A model generated the notes under the pieces. That model searched no databases. It worked only from the letters and a program-made list of their open reading frames with translations, and had not been told where the DNA came from. From NCBI GenBank assembly GCA_937136395.1, contig CAKZOI010000073.1, forward strand, positions 92,041 to 156,040: a stretch of 64,000 nt of DNA. Direction: 5' to 3'. This document shows positions 1 through 10,540 of the stretch, piece after piece (position 1 is the first letter of the stretch; each line of letters begins with the position of its first letter). The stretch comes from an uncultured Opitutia bacterium. Its GTDB lineage: Bacteria; Verrucomicrobiota; Verrucomicrobiia; Opitutales; Coraliomargaritaceae. Made by a program: the position numbers and the translations under genes.

Positions 1-382
1 TCGCATGGACCGCAAGCGTGACCAAGTTAGGCGAACAGGCACCAAACTCATTCAAAGTCTTTACAAAAATACAGCCTGAGAAATTCGAGCGCGCAAACCA
101 CTCCCGGTAAAGCTCTACACAGGCCATCAAACGCGCATCTCCAACCGGATGTATCGCCAATATCTTGGCGCGAGAGCGTGCCATCATGCCCTCTTGGTGC
201 CGTTTTAACACTGCCTCGATTAAGCCCTCCTTCGAGACAAAATACTTATAGAGTGTCCGCTTTGTCACACCCGACTCTGCCGCGATTTGATCCACGCCGG
301 TCGCATGAAAGCCCTGTTTTTCGAATAAAAGATTCGCGGTCACTAGAATCGCGTCATGTTTTTCATTTTTCTTCATATTCAT
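1..382 (-). CDS. TetR-family transcriptional regulator (C-terminus off the left edge)
   Basis: Reading leftward from an ATG at 382 (or 376) the frame is open to base 1, giving about 127 residues. The N-terminus has the TetR DNA-binding fold: a helix containing DAILVTANLLFEKQG, then the helix-turn-helix DQIAAESGVTKRTLYKYFVSKEGL, where the TLYKYF-type recognition helix is diagnostic. The ligand-binding domain is cut by the window edge. It is divergent from the YHS/thioredoxin pair, and the 160-base spacer holds two inverted repeats of operator type, so it probably represses itself and that pair (inference). Ligand unknown. Confidence 0.85.
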   Translation of the reverse strand, partial: MNMKKNEKHDAILVTANLLFEKQGFHATGVDQIAAESGVTKRTLYKYFVSKEGLIEAVLKRHQEGMMARSRAKILAIHPVGDARLMACVELYREWFARSNFSGCIFVKTLNEFGACSPNLVTLAVHA

Positions 383-452
383 AAACCTCTCAATAACAGT
401 TAATTACATCAAAAACATCACACTGCTTAAAAATTATTGATTCAATTTTAAA

Positions 453-495
453 TAAACAGATCTGTTTACTTTATAATGTATACAAATCAGTATAC
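453..495 (+). promoter_or_regulatory. Divergent control region with two inverted repeats and a -10 box
   Basis: A perfect 16-bp palindrome, TAAACAGATCTGTTTA, lies at 453-468. A second inverted repeat, GTATAC-N6-GTATAC, lies at 478-495. Between them sits TATAAT at 472-477, a consensus -10 hexamer reading toward the YHS gene; no good -35 is visible. TetR proteins bind such palindromes over their own promoters, so these are likely operators for the divergent regulator (inference). Confidence 0.5.
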
Positions 496-544
496 TGCTA
501 ATTTGTAGATCAACACAATACATAAAACACAAAAGAAACGACTT

Positions 545-982
545 ATGAAAACATTCAAAAACATCCTCCGTATCACTACACTCCTCATCGCATCGGTAGC
601 CGCAAGTTTTGCAGCCGACGCCAGCGCCTATGACCTGCCAGCAGTTGGCGGCTACGATCTAGTCAGCTATCATCAGGACGGCGGACCGATACGAGGCTCG
701 GGCTTCCAAAAAGCGGAACATGCAGGCATCACCTACCTGTTTGCCAATGAAGCAAACAAAGCCGCCTTCGAGGCTAACCCCACGAAATACCTCCCGGAGT
801 TTAACGGCTACTGCGCCTACGGAGTCGCTCTTGGACAAAAATTCAACACCGACCCGACCGTTTACGAGTTAGTCGATGGCAAGCTCTACCTCAATTTGAA
901 TGGTGAAATCCAACAAAAATGGTCCGAAGACAAGGCGGGTAACATCAAAAAAGCCCATACCAACTGGAAGCGCCTTAAATAG
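545..982 (+). CDS. Secreted YHS-domain protein
   Basis: A 145-residue protein with a clear signal peptide (residues 1 to about 23, basic start then ITTLLIASVAASFA, cleavage near A-D-A). The rest is one YHS domain: GGYDLVSYHQDGG, then THE-like AEHAGITYLFANEANKAAFEANPTKYLPEFNGYCAYGVA split over residues 30-105, and a KLYLNLN segment. YHS domains are short, often metal-associated modules; the exact role of these exported versions is not settled. It is followed after 23 bp by a thioredoxin, suggesting one transcript, and is controlled from the divergent region holding the TetR-type palindromes. Confidence 0.85.
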   Translation: MKTFKNILRITTLLIASVAASFAADASAYDLPAVGGYDLVSYHQDGGPIRGSGFQKAEHAGITYLFANEANKAAFEANPTKYLPEFNGYCAYGVALGQKFNTDPTVYELVDGKLYLNLNGEIQQKWSEDKAGNIKKAHTNWKRLK

Positions 983-1005
983 AGAACCCAATAACACAAA
1001 AAAGT

Positions 1006-1338
1006 ATGCAAAACATAGAAAACCGAACAGCGTTTGAAACGCTAATTCAACAAAACCAGGACACGGTCATCGCCGTCGATTTCTGGGCACCATGGTGCGG
1101 CCCCTGCCAAGCCTTCGGCCCGATCCTCGAGGAAGCGGCTAGCACCGTAGGGCCCGCAGCTGAGATTGTGAAGGTGAACGTCGACACATTACCGGAAATT
1201 GCCAAGCACTACCAAATCACATCGATTCCAACAGTGCTCTATTTCCAAAACGGAAATGTAGCGCACCGCGCCACAGGCATCGAACCTGCAGCGACAATCG
1301 TTGCACGCATCAACGAGCTGTCACTTCAGCAAGTGTAG
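1006..1338 (+). CDS. trxA: Thioredoxin
   Basis: 110 residues, normal thioredoxin length, no signal peptide, so cytoplasmic. The active site WCGPC is at residues 30-34 after VDFWAP, and the cis-proline loop SIPTVLYF follows near residue 73. It reduces protein disulfides using thioredoxin reductase. It lies 23 bp behind the YHS gene and is followed by a strong terminator, so the two form a short operon under the TetR-type regulator. Whether this is the main cellular thioredoxin or a stress-dedicated paralogue cannot be told from the window. Confidence 0.9.
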   Translation: MQNIENRTAFETLIQQNQDTVIAVDFWAPWCGPCQAFGPILEEAASTVGPAAEIVKVNVDTLPEIAKHYQITSIPTVLYFQNGNVAHRATGIEPAATIVARINELSLQQV

Positions 1339-1360
1339 TGCTCGCGACCCTCAAACGAAT

Positions 1361-1388
1361 GCCCGCCTAGTAATAGGCGGGCTTTTTT
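1361..1388 (+). terminator. Rho-independent terminator after thioredoxin
   Basis: GCCCGCCTA-GTAA-TAGGCGGGC forms a 9-bp GC-rich stem with a 4-base loop directly followed by a run of six T, 22 bp after the thioredoxin stop codon. Confidence 0.9.
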
Positions 1389-1491
1389 CATAGCAGGTGG
1401 CTATACCATTTTGAGACGATTCTAGATGGACATAATAAAACCGAGTTCGCTAAGGCTTCACTTGGAGACTATCTCACAAACTGACCAAAAC

Positions 1492-1556
1492 GTTACCGTT
1501 TCGGCTACAAAAGCTGAATGCTGTTACCGTTTCGGCTACAAAAGCACTAGCCGAAA
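1492..1556. repeat. Direct repeat pair with hairpin between trx and aldo/keto reductase genes
   Basis: A 23-bp unit beginning GTTACCGTTTCGGCTAC occurs at 1492-1514 and again at 1523-1545 with a 31-bp period. The second copy pairs with downstream sequence: TTTCGGCTA (1530-1538) and TAGCCGAAA (1548-1556) form a 9-bp stem. No gene is visible in 1389-1599. Confidence 0.6.
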
Positions 1557-1599
1557 TAGTAATATTTTGGAACGTTAGCACTAGCCATCGCAAACAACC

Positions 1600-2592
1600 T
1601 TACAGCTCGCAAGCTGCATCAATCGCTTCAAGCTCTGCATCGCTAAATGCTGCCGCGTCGAGGCATGCCAAGATGTCGAGGATCTGCTCGCGGCGACTCG
1701 CACCGATCAGGGCAGAGGTCACCGTCTTACGACGAAGCACCCAAGAAATAGCCATCTGCGCGAGGCTTTGACCGCGTTCTAGAGCAATCAGATTGAGCGC
1801 ACGAATCTTTGGTAAATGTTCCCTGACACTGGCTTCTTGTAAAAATGGGCTATTTGAATTCGCGGCACGCGAATCCGTCGGAATCGTTTTGAGATATTTA
1901 TTCGTCAGCATCCCCTGCTCCAGTGGCGAAAACACTATCGAACCGACGCCTGTTTCTTCTATGGCATCCAATAAACCATCTTCGATCCAGCGATCAAACA
2001 GACTATAGCGAGCTTGATGGATCAGACATGGCGTGCCGAGATCCTGTAAAATACGCACGGCCTCACGGTATTCGGTCGGACGATAATTCGAAAGCCCGAC
2101 ATACAGCGCCTTCCCCGAACGCACTGCAGTGTTCAACGCCCCCATCGTTTCTTCAAGTGGCGTGTCTGGATCTGGTCGGTGGCTGTAAAAAATATCCACA
2201 TAGTCTAAGCCCATACGCTTAAGGCTTTGGTCTAAGCTAGAGAGCATATGCTTGCGAGATCCCCATTCACCATAGGGCCCATTCCACATGTGATAACCCG
2301 CTTTTGTCGAAATGATCCATTCGTCACGATAGGGCAGGAAATCTTGCGCGAAAAGCGCGCCGAACCTGCGCTCAGCGGATCCAGGAGGCGGGCCATAATT
2401 GTTCGCTAAATCAAAGTGGGTAATGCCATTATCAAACGCACAACGCAGCATTGCACGACTGTTTTCAATCGCATCGACCTCTCCAAAATTATGCCATAGC
2501 CCTAATGAAATAGGCGGCAACTGCAAACCACTGCGTCCACAGCGGTTATAGCTTAACTTTGAGTAACGATCAGCAGCAGCTTGGTAGGTCAT
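1600..2592 (-). CDS. yghZ: Aldo/keto reductase of the YghZ/Gpr type
   Basis: 330 residues, full length. The opening [23 protein letters not shown] and the [17 protein letters not shown] motif are typical of the YghZ (L-glyceraldehyde-3-phosphate reductase) subgroup of (beta/alpha)8 NADPH-dependent reductases. The catalytic tetrad is intact: D61, Y66, K97 (STKAGY) and H138 (YSHRPD). Family members reduce L-glyceraldehyde 3-phosphate, methylglyoxal and related aldehydes. It stands alone, divergent from the ACT gene. The physiological substrate here is not shown by context. Confidence 0.88.
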   Translation of the reverse strand: MTYQAAADRYSKLSYNRCGRSGLQLPPISLGLWHNFGEVDAIENSRAMLRCAFDNGITHFDLANNYGPPPGSAERRFGALFAQDFLPYRDEWIISTKAGYHMWNGPYGEWGSRKHMLSSLDQSLKRMGLDYVDIFYSHRPDPDTPLEETMGALNTAVRSGKALYVGLSNYRPTEYREAVRILQDLGTPCLIHQARYSLFDRWIEDGLLDAIEETGVGSIVFSPLEQGMLTNKYLKTIPTDSRAANSNSPFLQEASVREHLPKIRALNLIALERGQSLAQMAISWVLRRKTVTSALIGASRREQILDILACLDAAAFSDAELEAIDAACEL

Positions 2593-2701
2593 TTATATAC
2601 ATGCTGAGAACACACGATTTACGACGCAAGCTCTCGCACATAGAAACACGGCTTTAAAAAAATACGTGCAAGATGATAAATTTCCCACATACTGCTTAAC
2701 A

Positions 2702-3163
2702 ATGACAGCTGAAGTGATGCGCAATCCTGGGGCCTTTGAACCCGTCATACAGTTTTCGATCCATGCCGATAACAAGGTTGGGCGACTCAATGAAATTGTC
2801 GGACTTCTCGCGGTCCATGAGGTCCATATCATGGCGCTTTCCATTTTGGATACGACCGACAGCTCAATCATTCGCCTCATCGTGGACTATCCTAGGGAAG
2901 CACAAAAACTGCTCATCGAACACCAGTTTTCGTATGTGCAAAGCGAGTTAATCGCCGTGGAACTGAACGATGAATCCGAAGTTCGCATTGTCACCTCAGC
3001 GCTGGTGCAAGCGGAAATCAATATTCACTACATCTATCCGTTCTTGGTGCGTCCAAACAATCGCTACGCGCTTGCGATTAGTCTGGAAGACAACGACCTC
3101 GCTGCTGACACAATCAAAAGGCACAAACTGAGAATCATCGGGCAAGACGACATCGCTCGGTAA
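2702..3163 (+). CDS. ACT-domain protein, probably two ACT modules
   Basis: About 153 residues from the ATG at 2702; an upstream in-frame GTG at 2666 would add 12 residues but lacks support. The first ACT module is [28 protein letters not shown] with the [10 protein letters not shown] helix after strand one. A second, weaker module starts at [27 protein letters not shown] domains bind small ligands, usually amino acids, and control enzymes or transcription. Nothing catalytic is fused here, so it is likely a stand-alone sensor. No partner is obvious among the neighbours. Confidence 0.75.
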   Translation: MTAEVMRNPGAFEPVIQFSIHADNKVGRLNEIVGLLAVHEVHIMALSILDTTDSSIIRLIVDYPREAQKLLIEHQFSYVQSELIAVELNDESEVRIVTSALVQAEINIHYIYPFLVRPNNRYALAISLEDNDLAADTIKRHKLRIIGQDDIAR

Positions 3164-3255
3164 TTGAGCACCGCTATACGACGGAAGCGTTACATTTTTG
3201 GCTAATTTCGTAGAAAGTCTTGCAGCAGGTATGTAACTTGCAGTAGATTTTCGCC

Positions 3256-3825
3256 ATGCCCCTAAAACGCTCACGACCGAATACGGAAACTAAATTCAAG
3301 GACGCCGTCCTCGAATTAGTTGCAGAGTCAGGTTGTGAAGCTCTGGGCGTTAATGCAGTCGCACACAAAGCAGGTGCGGACAAAGTGCTCATCTATCGCT
3401 ATTTTGGTGATCTCAACGGTCTGCTCATGAACGTCGCGGATCAACAGGTTTGGCTTCCCACGATTGATGAACTCGCCGATACGATACTCTCGACCTACAA
3501 GGATGTCGCCTTATGCTTACGCCAACTCTTTGAGCGCATCGTGCAACATATACGTTCTAAAAGCGCCACACATCAAATTATGCGCTGGCGAAAAGCCGCA
3601 CCCAACCCATTGACAAATCACTTTTCACAAGCATGGCATACACTCTGGAACGAACTGCCTGCACGTATCACCTCAGACCTCGATGAAGCGTCGCAGACCG
3701 CATGGAGACATGCCTGCGCACTGATAGCGTTGCTCATCGAAGCCGAACTCAACGAAGATCCAGTCGACCTAAACTGCATACAGGTGCTTGCGAGTGATTT
3801 GCCAGCACTGAAGGTTGACGCCTAA
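3256..3825 (+). CDS. TetR-family transcriptional regulator
   Basis: 189 residues. The N-terminal helix-turn-helix is at about residues 25-55: GVNAVAHKAGADKVLIYRYFGDLNGLL, with the LIYRYF recognition helix characteristic of TetR. The C-terminal half is helical and would form the ligand-binding and dimer domain. It lies 45 bp upstream of thyA on the same strand; the pairing is probably accidental because thyA is rarely regulated this way. Target unknown. Confidence 0.85.
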   Translation: MPLKRSRPNTETKFKDAVLELVAESGCEALGVNAVAHKAGADKVLIYRYFGDLNGLLMNVADQQVWLPTIDELADTILSTYKDVALCLRQLFERIVQHIRSKSATHQIMRWRKAAPNPLTNHFSQAWHTLWNELPARITSDLDEASQTAWRHACALIALLIEAELNEDPVDLNCIQVLASDLPALKVDA

Positions 3826-3870
3826 GCAATCAGGCTCAATGAATAGGTAGATCGTTTACACACACTTTCT

Positions 3871-4665
3871 ATGAAAAACTATTTGGATCTTCTACGCACC
3901 GTGCTCGAAACGGGCACTTTTCGCGACGACCGCACGGGCACCGGCACCTACTCCCTATTCGGCGCTCAAGCTCGATTCTCCCTAGACCCCGACTTCCCTC
4001 TACTCACCAGTAAAAAGCTACACCTACGATCAATCATCCACGAACTCCTTTGGTTCATCCAAGGCAATACAAACATCCAATACCTGAAAGAAAACAAGGT
4101 TCGCATCTGGGACGAGTGGGCGGATGAGAACGGCGATCTCGGACGCGTCTACGGGGCACAATGGCGCGACTGGGCAGCTCCAGATGGCGAGCGTGTCGAT
4201 CAACTCTCCGAAGTCATCGATTCACTTCAAAACAACCCAGACAGCCGCCGTCACATCGTTTGCGCCTGGAACCCTGGCGAAGTCAAACACATGGCGCTCC
4301 CCCCCTGCCATGCGCTCTTCCAGTTTTACGTCGCCAACGGCGAACTCAGTTGCCAACTCTACCAACGTAGCGCCGACATTTTCCTCGGCGTGCCATTCAA
4401 CATCGCTTCCTACGCCTTGCTCACACAAATGATCGCACAAGTCTGCGGTCTCAAAGCAAAAGAATTTGTGCATACCTTCGGTGACCTCCACCTCTATGCC
4501 AACCACGTGGAACAAGCTAAAGAGCAACTCAGCCGCGAACCGCGACCGCTCCCTCAGATGAAGCTCAACCCTGATGTCAAAACTATTGACGGCTTTACCT
4601 ATGAAGACTTTGAGCTCGTCAACTACGACCCACATCCAGCGATCAAAGCACCCATCGCGGTCTAG
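3871..4665 (+). CDS. thyA: Thymidylate synthase
   Basis: 264 residues, the standard length. It methylates dUMP to dTMP using 5,10-methylene-tetrahydrofolate. The active-site cysteine is C146 in [12 protein letters not shown]; the folate/dUMP motifs RTGTGT (residues 21-26) and [20 protein letters not shown] are intact. It is followed by folA, which regenerates the tetrahydrofolate consumed, a classic pairing. The spacer between them carries 14-bp tandem repeats. The leader before the ATG is pyrimidine/AC rich (ACACACTTTCT) without a Shine-Dalgarno sequence. Confidence 0.97.
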   Translation: MKNYLDLLRTVLETGTFRDDRTGTGTYSLFGAQARFSLDPDFPLLTSKKLHLRSIIHELLWFIQGNTNIQYLKENKVRIWDEWADENGDLGRVYGAQWRDWAAPDGERVDQLSEVIDSLQNNPDSRRHIVCAWNPGEVKHMALPPCHALFQFYVANGELSCQLYQRSADIFLGVPFNIASYALLTQMIAQVCGLKAKEFVHTFGDLHLYANHVEQAKEQLSREPRPLPQMKLNPDVKTIDGFTYEDFELVNYDPHPAIKAPIAV

Positions 4666-4720
4666 CGACCGAGTGAAGGTGAGAGTGAAAGTAAAGGGAG
4701 CGCCCGGCTCCGCGATTTAA

Positions 4721-4811
<91 letters not shown>

Positions 4812-4815
4812 CCAA

Positions 4816-5277
4816 ATGAAAACCTACAAAGCAATTGCCGCCATGGCGGAGAACCGAGTCATCGGTAATGCAGGAGACATCCCTTGGCATCTGCCTAATG
4901 ACTTTAAATGGTTTAAAAAGACCACCATGGGCGATATTTTGATCATGGGGCGCAAGACCTACGAATCCATCGGCCGCCCACTGCCCGGCCGCGACACTTA
5001 TGTGCTCAGTCGTCAACCACGCGAAATCAAAGGCGTGCATAGTTTCACTAACCTAGAGATGCTCGACCATCTCGACACCGACAAAACTATCTGGATCGCG
5101 GGCGGCGGCGAAATTTATCGTCAAATGCTTCACCGTTGTGAGTCGCTCTATCTGACACGCGTGCACCGCACAGTGCCAGGCGATGCCCACTTCCCACAGT
5201 TTGAAGATCAATTCACACTCAAGGAAATCGTTCTGAAGAACCACGAGTTCACCATCGAACACTGGGTGCGCAGTTAA
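4816..5277 (+). CDS. folA: Dihydrofolate reductase
   Basis: 153 residues. It reduces dihydrofolate to tetrahydrofolate with NADPH. Motifs: [20 protein letters not shown] at the start, catalytic acid D29 (LPNDFKWFK), [15 protein letters not shown], and the late [10 protein letters not shown] loop. It sits 150 bp downstream of thyA on the same strand. The start ATG is placed directly after a tandem-repeat leader with no Shine-Dalgarno sequence. Confidence 0.97.
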   Translation: MKTYKAIAAMAENRVIGNAGDIPWHLPNDFKWFKKTTMGDILIMGRKTYESIGRPLPGRDTYVLSRQPREIKGVHSFTNLEMLDHLDTDKTIWIAGGGEIYRQMLHRCESLYLTRVHRTVPGDAHFPQFEDQFTLKEIVLKNHEFTIEHWVRS

Positions 5278-5314
5278 ACATCTCGCCAAGCGAGAATCTA
5301 CAAGTCCACTGCCC

Positions 5315-5641
5315 TTACTCGGCTTTCGAAGGCAAGGCTGCCGAATACAGCAAAAATAGCACATTCACCACTGGCACAAACATCCAAAGTGTCAGATAGG
5401 CTGGCTTCCCCATGTCGCGCAGACGCTTCAACAATTGCATCAAACCGATAAAACTGGCCAGCAAAGCAGATACAATCGTGAAAAACACTGCAAGTGTGCC
5501 AAATGTGCCGTGGTGCCAGTGCGCGAAAAAGTGCGATGCCACTTCCCACACACCGAAAACAATCGCTGCGAGAATAACGAGTCGTAGGATGAATGCGAAA
5601 CGGCCAATACGGCCTTCAGAGCTAAAGAATGATTCAATCAT
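5315..5641 (-). CDS. DUF805 inner-membrane protein
   Basis: About 108 residues starting MIESFFSSEGRIGR, the usual DUF805 opening (motif GRIGR-x-x-F). Three or four hydrophobic segments follow: FILRLVILAAIVFGVWEVA, LAVFFTIVSALLASFIGLMQL and the end LWMFVPVVNVLFLLYSA; the LLKRLRDMGKPAYL motif sits before the last. The frame stays open upstream to 5824 but the extra 61 residues do not resemble the family, so the internal start is preferred. Function of DUF805 proteins is unknown. Confidence 0.8.
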   Translation of the reverse strand: MIESFFSSEGRIGRFAFILRLVILAAIVFGVWEVASHFFAHWHHGTFGTLAVFFTIVSALLASFIGLMQLLKRLRDMGKPAYLTLWMFVPVVNVLFLLYSAALPSKAE

Positions 5642-5879
5642 GGTAGGTAAAAAAAGGTTAGTGCGACCGATGTTTACAAAAGCACGCACAAGCGCAATAA
5701 AAACCGACCAGCTTTCCTGAGAGTAAATACGCTTCCGATTGAAGCCGATGCTCACAGATAAATTCCGACAATTTGTTTTGCCGCCCATCAAATCAAACCT
5801 CTCAATTCCATACTTGAATTCCACTTCTCAACATCTGACTCCTGTCTCCTGAGTTCTGACTCTCGTCTCCTTCCTCAAA

Positions 5880-7727
5880 ATGTCCTCCATCCGTATACTT
5901 CCCGATCGAGTCGCCAATCAAATCGCCGCTGGCGAAGTGATTGAGCGCCCCGTTGCGGTGGTCAAAGAACTCGTGGAAAACAGCATTGATGCCGGAGCCA
6001 CACGGATCGAAGTCGAATTTCGCAATGGCGGAAAGTCCTACATTCGGATCGAAGACAACGGCAAGGGTATGAGCCCAGACGAGGCCTCTCTTTCACTAGA
6101 GCGCCACGCCACCAGTAAAATTCGCGAAGCCGCCGACCTCAACCTAGTCTCCAGTTTCGGATTTCGAGGCGAAGCCCTGCCCTCCATCGCATCGGTATCC
6201 AAATTTACCCTGCGCACACGCTGCGAAGGCTGGGATCATGGCACCGAAATTTTGATCAATGGCGGCAAGTTGATAGAAAAAAAAGAATGCGGCATGCCTA
6301 TTGGCACTGTGATCGAAGTCGCGAACCTCTTTAACTCAGTTCCAGCACGACGTAAGTTCCTCAAGACCGATCCCACCGAAACCGCGCACATTACCTACAA
6401 CTGTCGCCTTTTCGCAGTAGCACATCCGAACGTCGCTTTCCGCGTGCTTGAAAATGGTCGCAGCGTCTTCCAATCACCCGCCTGCGAAAACCTACGAGAC
6501 CGCATCGCGGAAATTTGGGGTCGTGCCCTCGCCAACGAATTGATTCCGGTCGATGTCACCGATGAAAAGCGTGGCCTCCGTCTCACCGGGCTCACCGCCA
6601 AACCAGGTGTCGGACGCTCCACCCGCCGCGAACTCGTCACCTTAGTCAATCGTCGCCCCGTCGACAGCCGCACGCTCGGCTTCGCAGTGCTCGACGCTTA
6701 TCACGGACGTATTCAAAAAGGCCGCTACCCGCCCGCCTTTCTCTTTCTCGAAATCCAACCGCAGGAAGTCGATGTCAACGTCCACCCCGCCAAACGAGAA
6801 GTTCGCTTTCGCAACGACGGCGAAATTCGCCGCTTCGTGCTCGGAGCCATTTCCGACACACTCGCCGCTGAACGAGAAACCGTGATGCCAGCTAAATCGG
6901 AGGACGGAGAACGGAAATCAGAAAGAGCTAGCGCAGGCGCGTCCCGCGCCGCACCCGCCGCACCCGAACGCACAAGTCCAACACCGTCCCCAACAGTCAG
7001 AGTAACACCGTCCGTTGGGAGCACCGACACCGTCGCATCCATTCCAAAGCCAAGCGCTCAGCCGAAAGCAGCAGTATCGCCGGTGACGAGCGCCCCAGTG
7101 CACTCTCCCACATCCCGCACTGAGCATTCTGCATCCGCAATCTCAAAACCTGAATGGCGACTGATCACCCGGCTCAAACAACGCTACGCCCTATTTGAAG
7201 CACCGCGTGGTCTAATCATGCTAGATCTACGGCACGCCGACCAACGCGTGCGCTTCGAACGGATCTGCAACGATTTTGATAAAGACGGCATCGTGAGCCA
7301 GCGCCTACTGATCCCACAGTCCATAGAATTCGAACCACTTGCCTCAGAAGCGCTGCAGGGACAATTAAAGCGGCTCAATCAGCAAGGCTTTGAAATCGAG
7401 GCATTCGGACGTCATTTCTACCGCATCGGCGCAGTCCCCAACTGGCTCAATGAAAACCAAGCCGAAGACTTTGTGCGCGATCTCGTCGATAAGATCCGAC
7501 AACGCGGTGATGCACGAAAGAGCTCCGAAATGGCCTGGCAAGCCATCGCTAAACTTGCCGTCGAAGGCAGCTATCAGCGCAACGACTTTATCGCTGATTC
7601 CAGTATTCAACAACTCGCAAAAGACCTACTCGCCTGCGACACCCCGCACACCTCACCCTTCGGAAAGCCAACCTTCAGCGAAGTCAGCTGGAACGAGTGG
7701 GAACGCCGCTTAGGTGGTGATAGGTGA
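5880..7727 (+). CDS. mutL: DNA mismatch repair protein MutL without endonuclease motif
   Basis: 615 residues. The N-terminal GHKL ATPase is intact: [39 protein letters not shown] and [13 protein letters not shown] low-complexity Pro/Ser/Ala linker covers about residues 335-425. In the C-terminal dimerisation domain the place of the DQHAxxExxxxE endonuclease motif reads [12 protein letters not shown], so the metal-binding residues are missing. MutL links MutS mismatch recognition to strand removal. The leader just upstream (5826-5875) is pyrimidine rich with repeated CTGACTC/CTGTCTCC words and no Shine-Dalgarno sequence. Confidence 0.95.
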   Translation: MSSIRILPDRVANQIAAGEVIERPVAVVKELVENSIDAGATRIEVEFRNGGKSYIRIEDNGKGMSPDEASLSLERHATSKIREAADLNLVSSFGFRGEALPSIASVSKFTLRTRCEGWDHGTEILINGGKLIEKKECGMPIGTVIEVANLFNSVPARRKFLKTDPTETAHITYNCRLFAVAHPNVAFRVLENGRSVFQSPACENLRDRIAEIWGRALANELIPVDVTDEKRGLRLTGLTAKPGVGRSTRRELVTLVNRRPVDSRTLGFAVLDAYHGRIQKGRYPPAFLFLEIQPQEVDVNVHPAKREVRFRNDGEIRRFVLGAISDTLAAERETVMPAKSEDGERKSERASAGASRAAPAAPERTSPTPSPTVRVTPSVGSTDTVASIPKPSAQPKAAVSPVTSAPVHSPTSRTEHSASAISKPEWRLITRLKQRYALFEAPRGLIMLDLRHADQRVRFERICNDFDKDGIVSQRLLIPQSIEFEPLASEALQGQLKRLNQQGFEIEAFGRHFYRIGAVPNWLNENQAEDFVRDLVDKIRQRGDARKSSEMAWQAIAKLAVEGSYQRNDFIADSSIQQLAKDLLACDTPHTSPFGKPTFSEVSWNEWERRLGGDR

Positions 7728-7872
7728 CCAGAAAGTTTGGTAAATTATCTCCTGCTCTAGAACTCAGACGCATACAGTAGTTGATAACTCAAAATAAAGC
7801 CGCTTTAACCCTAAACGGACCGTTGAACTGTTGAATTCAAAAAGCTTTCCAAATCATACTTTCTTATAAATC

Positions 7873-8562
7873 CTAATCGATGGGCGCATAGCGGCTAGCG
7901 AATTTGCACAGCGCCTTGAGCATGAGCGCACTAGTCACGGAAATGAGACCACCTACGTCTTGCAAAACCTAGTCGACTCGCACGACACACAACGCGTGGC
8001 TTCTGCGATTGCGAATCGAAATACGTTTACCGAATACAAAAACGTAGATTGGTTTGACTACGACGACGGCGAACGGGTCAACGCCCGCACACCAGGCTAT
8101 AACAACGGCCCACCTGACGACGATGGTCGACGTATTTGGAAAATGCTCGCCCTTTTCCAAGCGACCTACATTGGTGCGCCAATGATCTACTACGGCACTG
8201 AAGTCGGTATGTGGGGAGCCGACGACCCTGAAGATCGTATGCCAACATGGTGGCATCGGTTGGATCAAGATATCTTCACTTACTATCAGTCCGTATTCAA
8301 ATTGCGCTACGCACATGCCCCATTGCGACGTGGTAGTTTCAAGCTCCTTATCGCTAAAGACGACACACAGCTACTCGCCTTCGAGCGCAGGCTCGACGAT
8401 GAGCAAATCATCGTGCTCTTCAATCGAGGTAACGAAAACGCCACCATGAACCCAAATTTCTTCAAAGACTTAAAGCTACTTTATGCGACGGACAAATCGG
8501 CTAACGACCAAAATTTACCACGACTGAGCGGCATGGTATATGGCACTGCGAGCGATCAATGA
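7873..8562 (+). pseudogene. C-terminal stump of a GH13 alpha-amylase-family enzyme
   Basis: The frame is open from 7870 (after a TAA at 7867) to 8562. It encodes DGRIAASEFAQRL, then YVLQNLVDSHDTQRVAS, the conserved region IV of GH13 (histidine-aspartate of the substrate site), then the final barrel segment with APMIYYGTEVGMWG and a C-terminal beta domain. The first half, with the catalytic aspartate and glutamate of regions II and III, is absent upstream and no proper start codon exists. I read it as a 5'-truncated relic. The C-terminus looks near natural length. Confidence 0.8.
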
Positions 8563-8623
8563 GCTTAGCGCTGTAATCTACAACCGCTCAGACGATGATG
8601 GCGTCCTATCTAAACGTCGCTCT

Positions 8624-10540
8624 CTACTCAGCTACTGGAGCTTCGTTTTTGAGCACTCCCATCAATGCGTTCGAAGTCGCCTCGATACCTTCGCGACACA
8701 ATCGACTCGCTGGATAGACATCTTGAGCGGCTAAATATGCCGCCAATGCACCTGCGTAATGACCAGACTCTGTTTGACGTTCTGCACGATTCAAATAGAG
8801 CACAAAGTCGGCAACTTGAGGTGCCAATTCGGCCCGCGCACGGTTCATCGGCGCATCATCTTGATCGACTTTCGCAGCTTCGACTAAGAGCTCCCAGGCT
8901 GCGTAGTCATTGCCTTGCTTAATCATCTCTTCGGCTTGTTTTACAAGTAAATCGATACGTGCCACCTGCTCAACAACTTCCGTGAAGATTGGCAGACGGG
9001 CTTCATCACTCGACAGTGCGAAGCCAAGCTCTAGCCGACGTTCAAAAATCGCGCGCTTATCTTGTCGACTGATGAGGTCGTCAAATGCTTGCACACCCTG
9101 CGTGCCAACAGTGGCCATCTTCGTCGTCTCTTGCTGAAACTCACGAATCGCTGGATTTGATGGCCATACCTCAATCGCATTTTGAAGCTCTTCACGTGCT
9201 TTATCAATATCACCGAGGTTGCGGTATTGTGAGGCGGCAAACACTGCCATATCGCTGATACTTTTCGCGGTCTCTAAACTCGAAAGAATTCGATTTTTAG
9301 GAAAATCACTCGCTAATTTTGAAATTTCTTCAACCAGCTCTGCCACACCATTGTAGTCTTTTGCTTCGGCGAGATCACCCGCTTCAATCATGCCACGATA
9401 CAAGTCTAACAGATGGCGACGTTGTTGTGTTGGTATCAGATTCAACTCAGGAGAATATTCGCCAAGAAAGAAGGTCTCCTGTAAGCGCTCAAGCGCAATC
9501 AGCGAACGATCTTCAGCGTAAGCAGTGTTCACAGCATCGACACCTTTATTGATATCATTGATCGCTTCGCGAGAAACGAATGCCATGGTATCGACCGTGA
9601 AGGTCAAATCGGTATTCGGAAAGAACGATGACAACTCATCCTTACCGACTTCCAGTTGCTGTTGAGAGCCCTTAAATATCAATTGGTAAAAGCTAGAAAG
9701 CACGAGCGCGTGCTGAAAGCGTCGCTGCATAAAAAAGCTCACGATCTGACTTTGGAACTGTATTTTCGCTTGCAGACCATTCAACGCAGTTTGCGATTCG
9801 AGAGCAATAATCTTAGCCTCCGTTTCGGCGAGGTCTAATACGCGAAACGCATCTTCTGATGGCATCGCCTCTTTGTCGCTCTTGGTTTCAGACTCATCGC
9901 GATTACTGGCACTGGTTTGCAATAAGCGCCGCTCACGAATACGGCGTAATGTAAATTCACGATTCGCCACAATCTCTTGTTGCGTGACTCGCAACTGCTC
10001 GAGCTCACGTTGCGACATTGAAATACCGCGACTCTCTTTACGGATACGCCACGCGTTAAACACTTGATTCGCAACAATCGTGCTGTTACCGCCATCTGAA
10101 TCAAAACGAGATGCGCGGAACAGTAGCTCCCAAGTCTCAAACATGGCTTCGTCGCTATTGGTGTTTTCCACCGAGAGACGCTCCATGATGTCTGCCATCA
10201 ACAAAGCATATTCTTGCTCCTCAGAGCTCGGTGACGCCAGTAAGAAACGCTCAAAACGGGCTCGAAACGCGCGTTGCTCGGTAAGATTAAAACTACGTCC
10301 CTTCCAGACGAAGCTACCCTCTTCAAAATTCATCGAATCACTGGTGGGATCAAATGCCCGATTCGCTGATTCCAGGAAGGTATTACTTTCGAAGATACCA
10401 CTGGTTGGTGCAGAACCACCCGCTTGCGCAACTGGCGCAGGTGCGGGTTGAAAAGCTGGAGACGAACCGACACCTTGACCAACGAGAAGGCTCGAGACTC
10501 CGAGTAGACTAAGACTAATACTTGCGTAGTGCTTCAACAT
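8624..10540 (-). CDS. Secreted helical repeat protein, function unknown
   Basis: About 638 residues from the ATG at 10540 ([23 protein letters not shown], a signal peptide); the frame extends 13 residues further but into the upstream gene. After a Pro/Ala/Gly-rich stretch the protein is almost wholly helical and rich in Glu, Ala and Arg, with TPR-like pieces such as [25 protein letters not shown] and [22 protein letters not shown] near the end. Its start overlaps the end of the lipoprotein gene by 26 bp, so it is translationally linked to the lipoprotein and probably to the ABC transporter upstream. No family recognised. Confidence 0.7.
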   Translation of the reverse strand: MLKHYASISLSLLGVSSLLVGQGVGSSPAFQPAPAPVAQAGGSAPTSGIFESNTFLESANRAFDPTSDSMNFEEGSFVWKGRSFNLTEQRAFRARFERFLLASPSSEEQEYALLMADIMERLSVENTNSDEAMFETWELLFRASRFDSDGGNSTIVANQVFNAWRIRKESRGISMSQRELEQLRVTQQEIVANREFTLRRIRERRLLQTSASNRDESETKSDKEAMPSEDAFRVLDLAETEAKIIALESQTALNGLQAKIQFQSQIVSFFMQRRFQHALVLSSFYQLIFKGSQQQLEVGKDELSSFFPNTDLTFTVDTMAFVSREAINDINKGVDAVNTAYAEDRSLIALERLQETFFLGEYSPELNLIPTQQRRHLLDLYRGMIEAGDLAEAKDYNGVAELVEEISKLASDFPKNRILSSLETAKSISDMAVFAASQYRNLGDIDKAREELQNAIEVWPSNPAIREFQQETTKMATVGTQGVQAFDDLISRQDKRAIFERRLELGFALSSDEARLPIFTEVVEQVARIDLLVKQAEEMIKQGNDYAAWELLVEAAKVDQDDAPMNRARAELAPQVADFVLYLNRAERQTESGHYAGALAAYLAAQDVYPASRLCREGIEATSNALMGVLKNEAPVAE

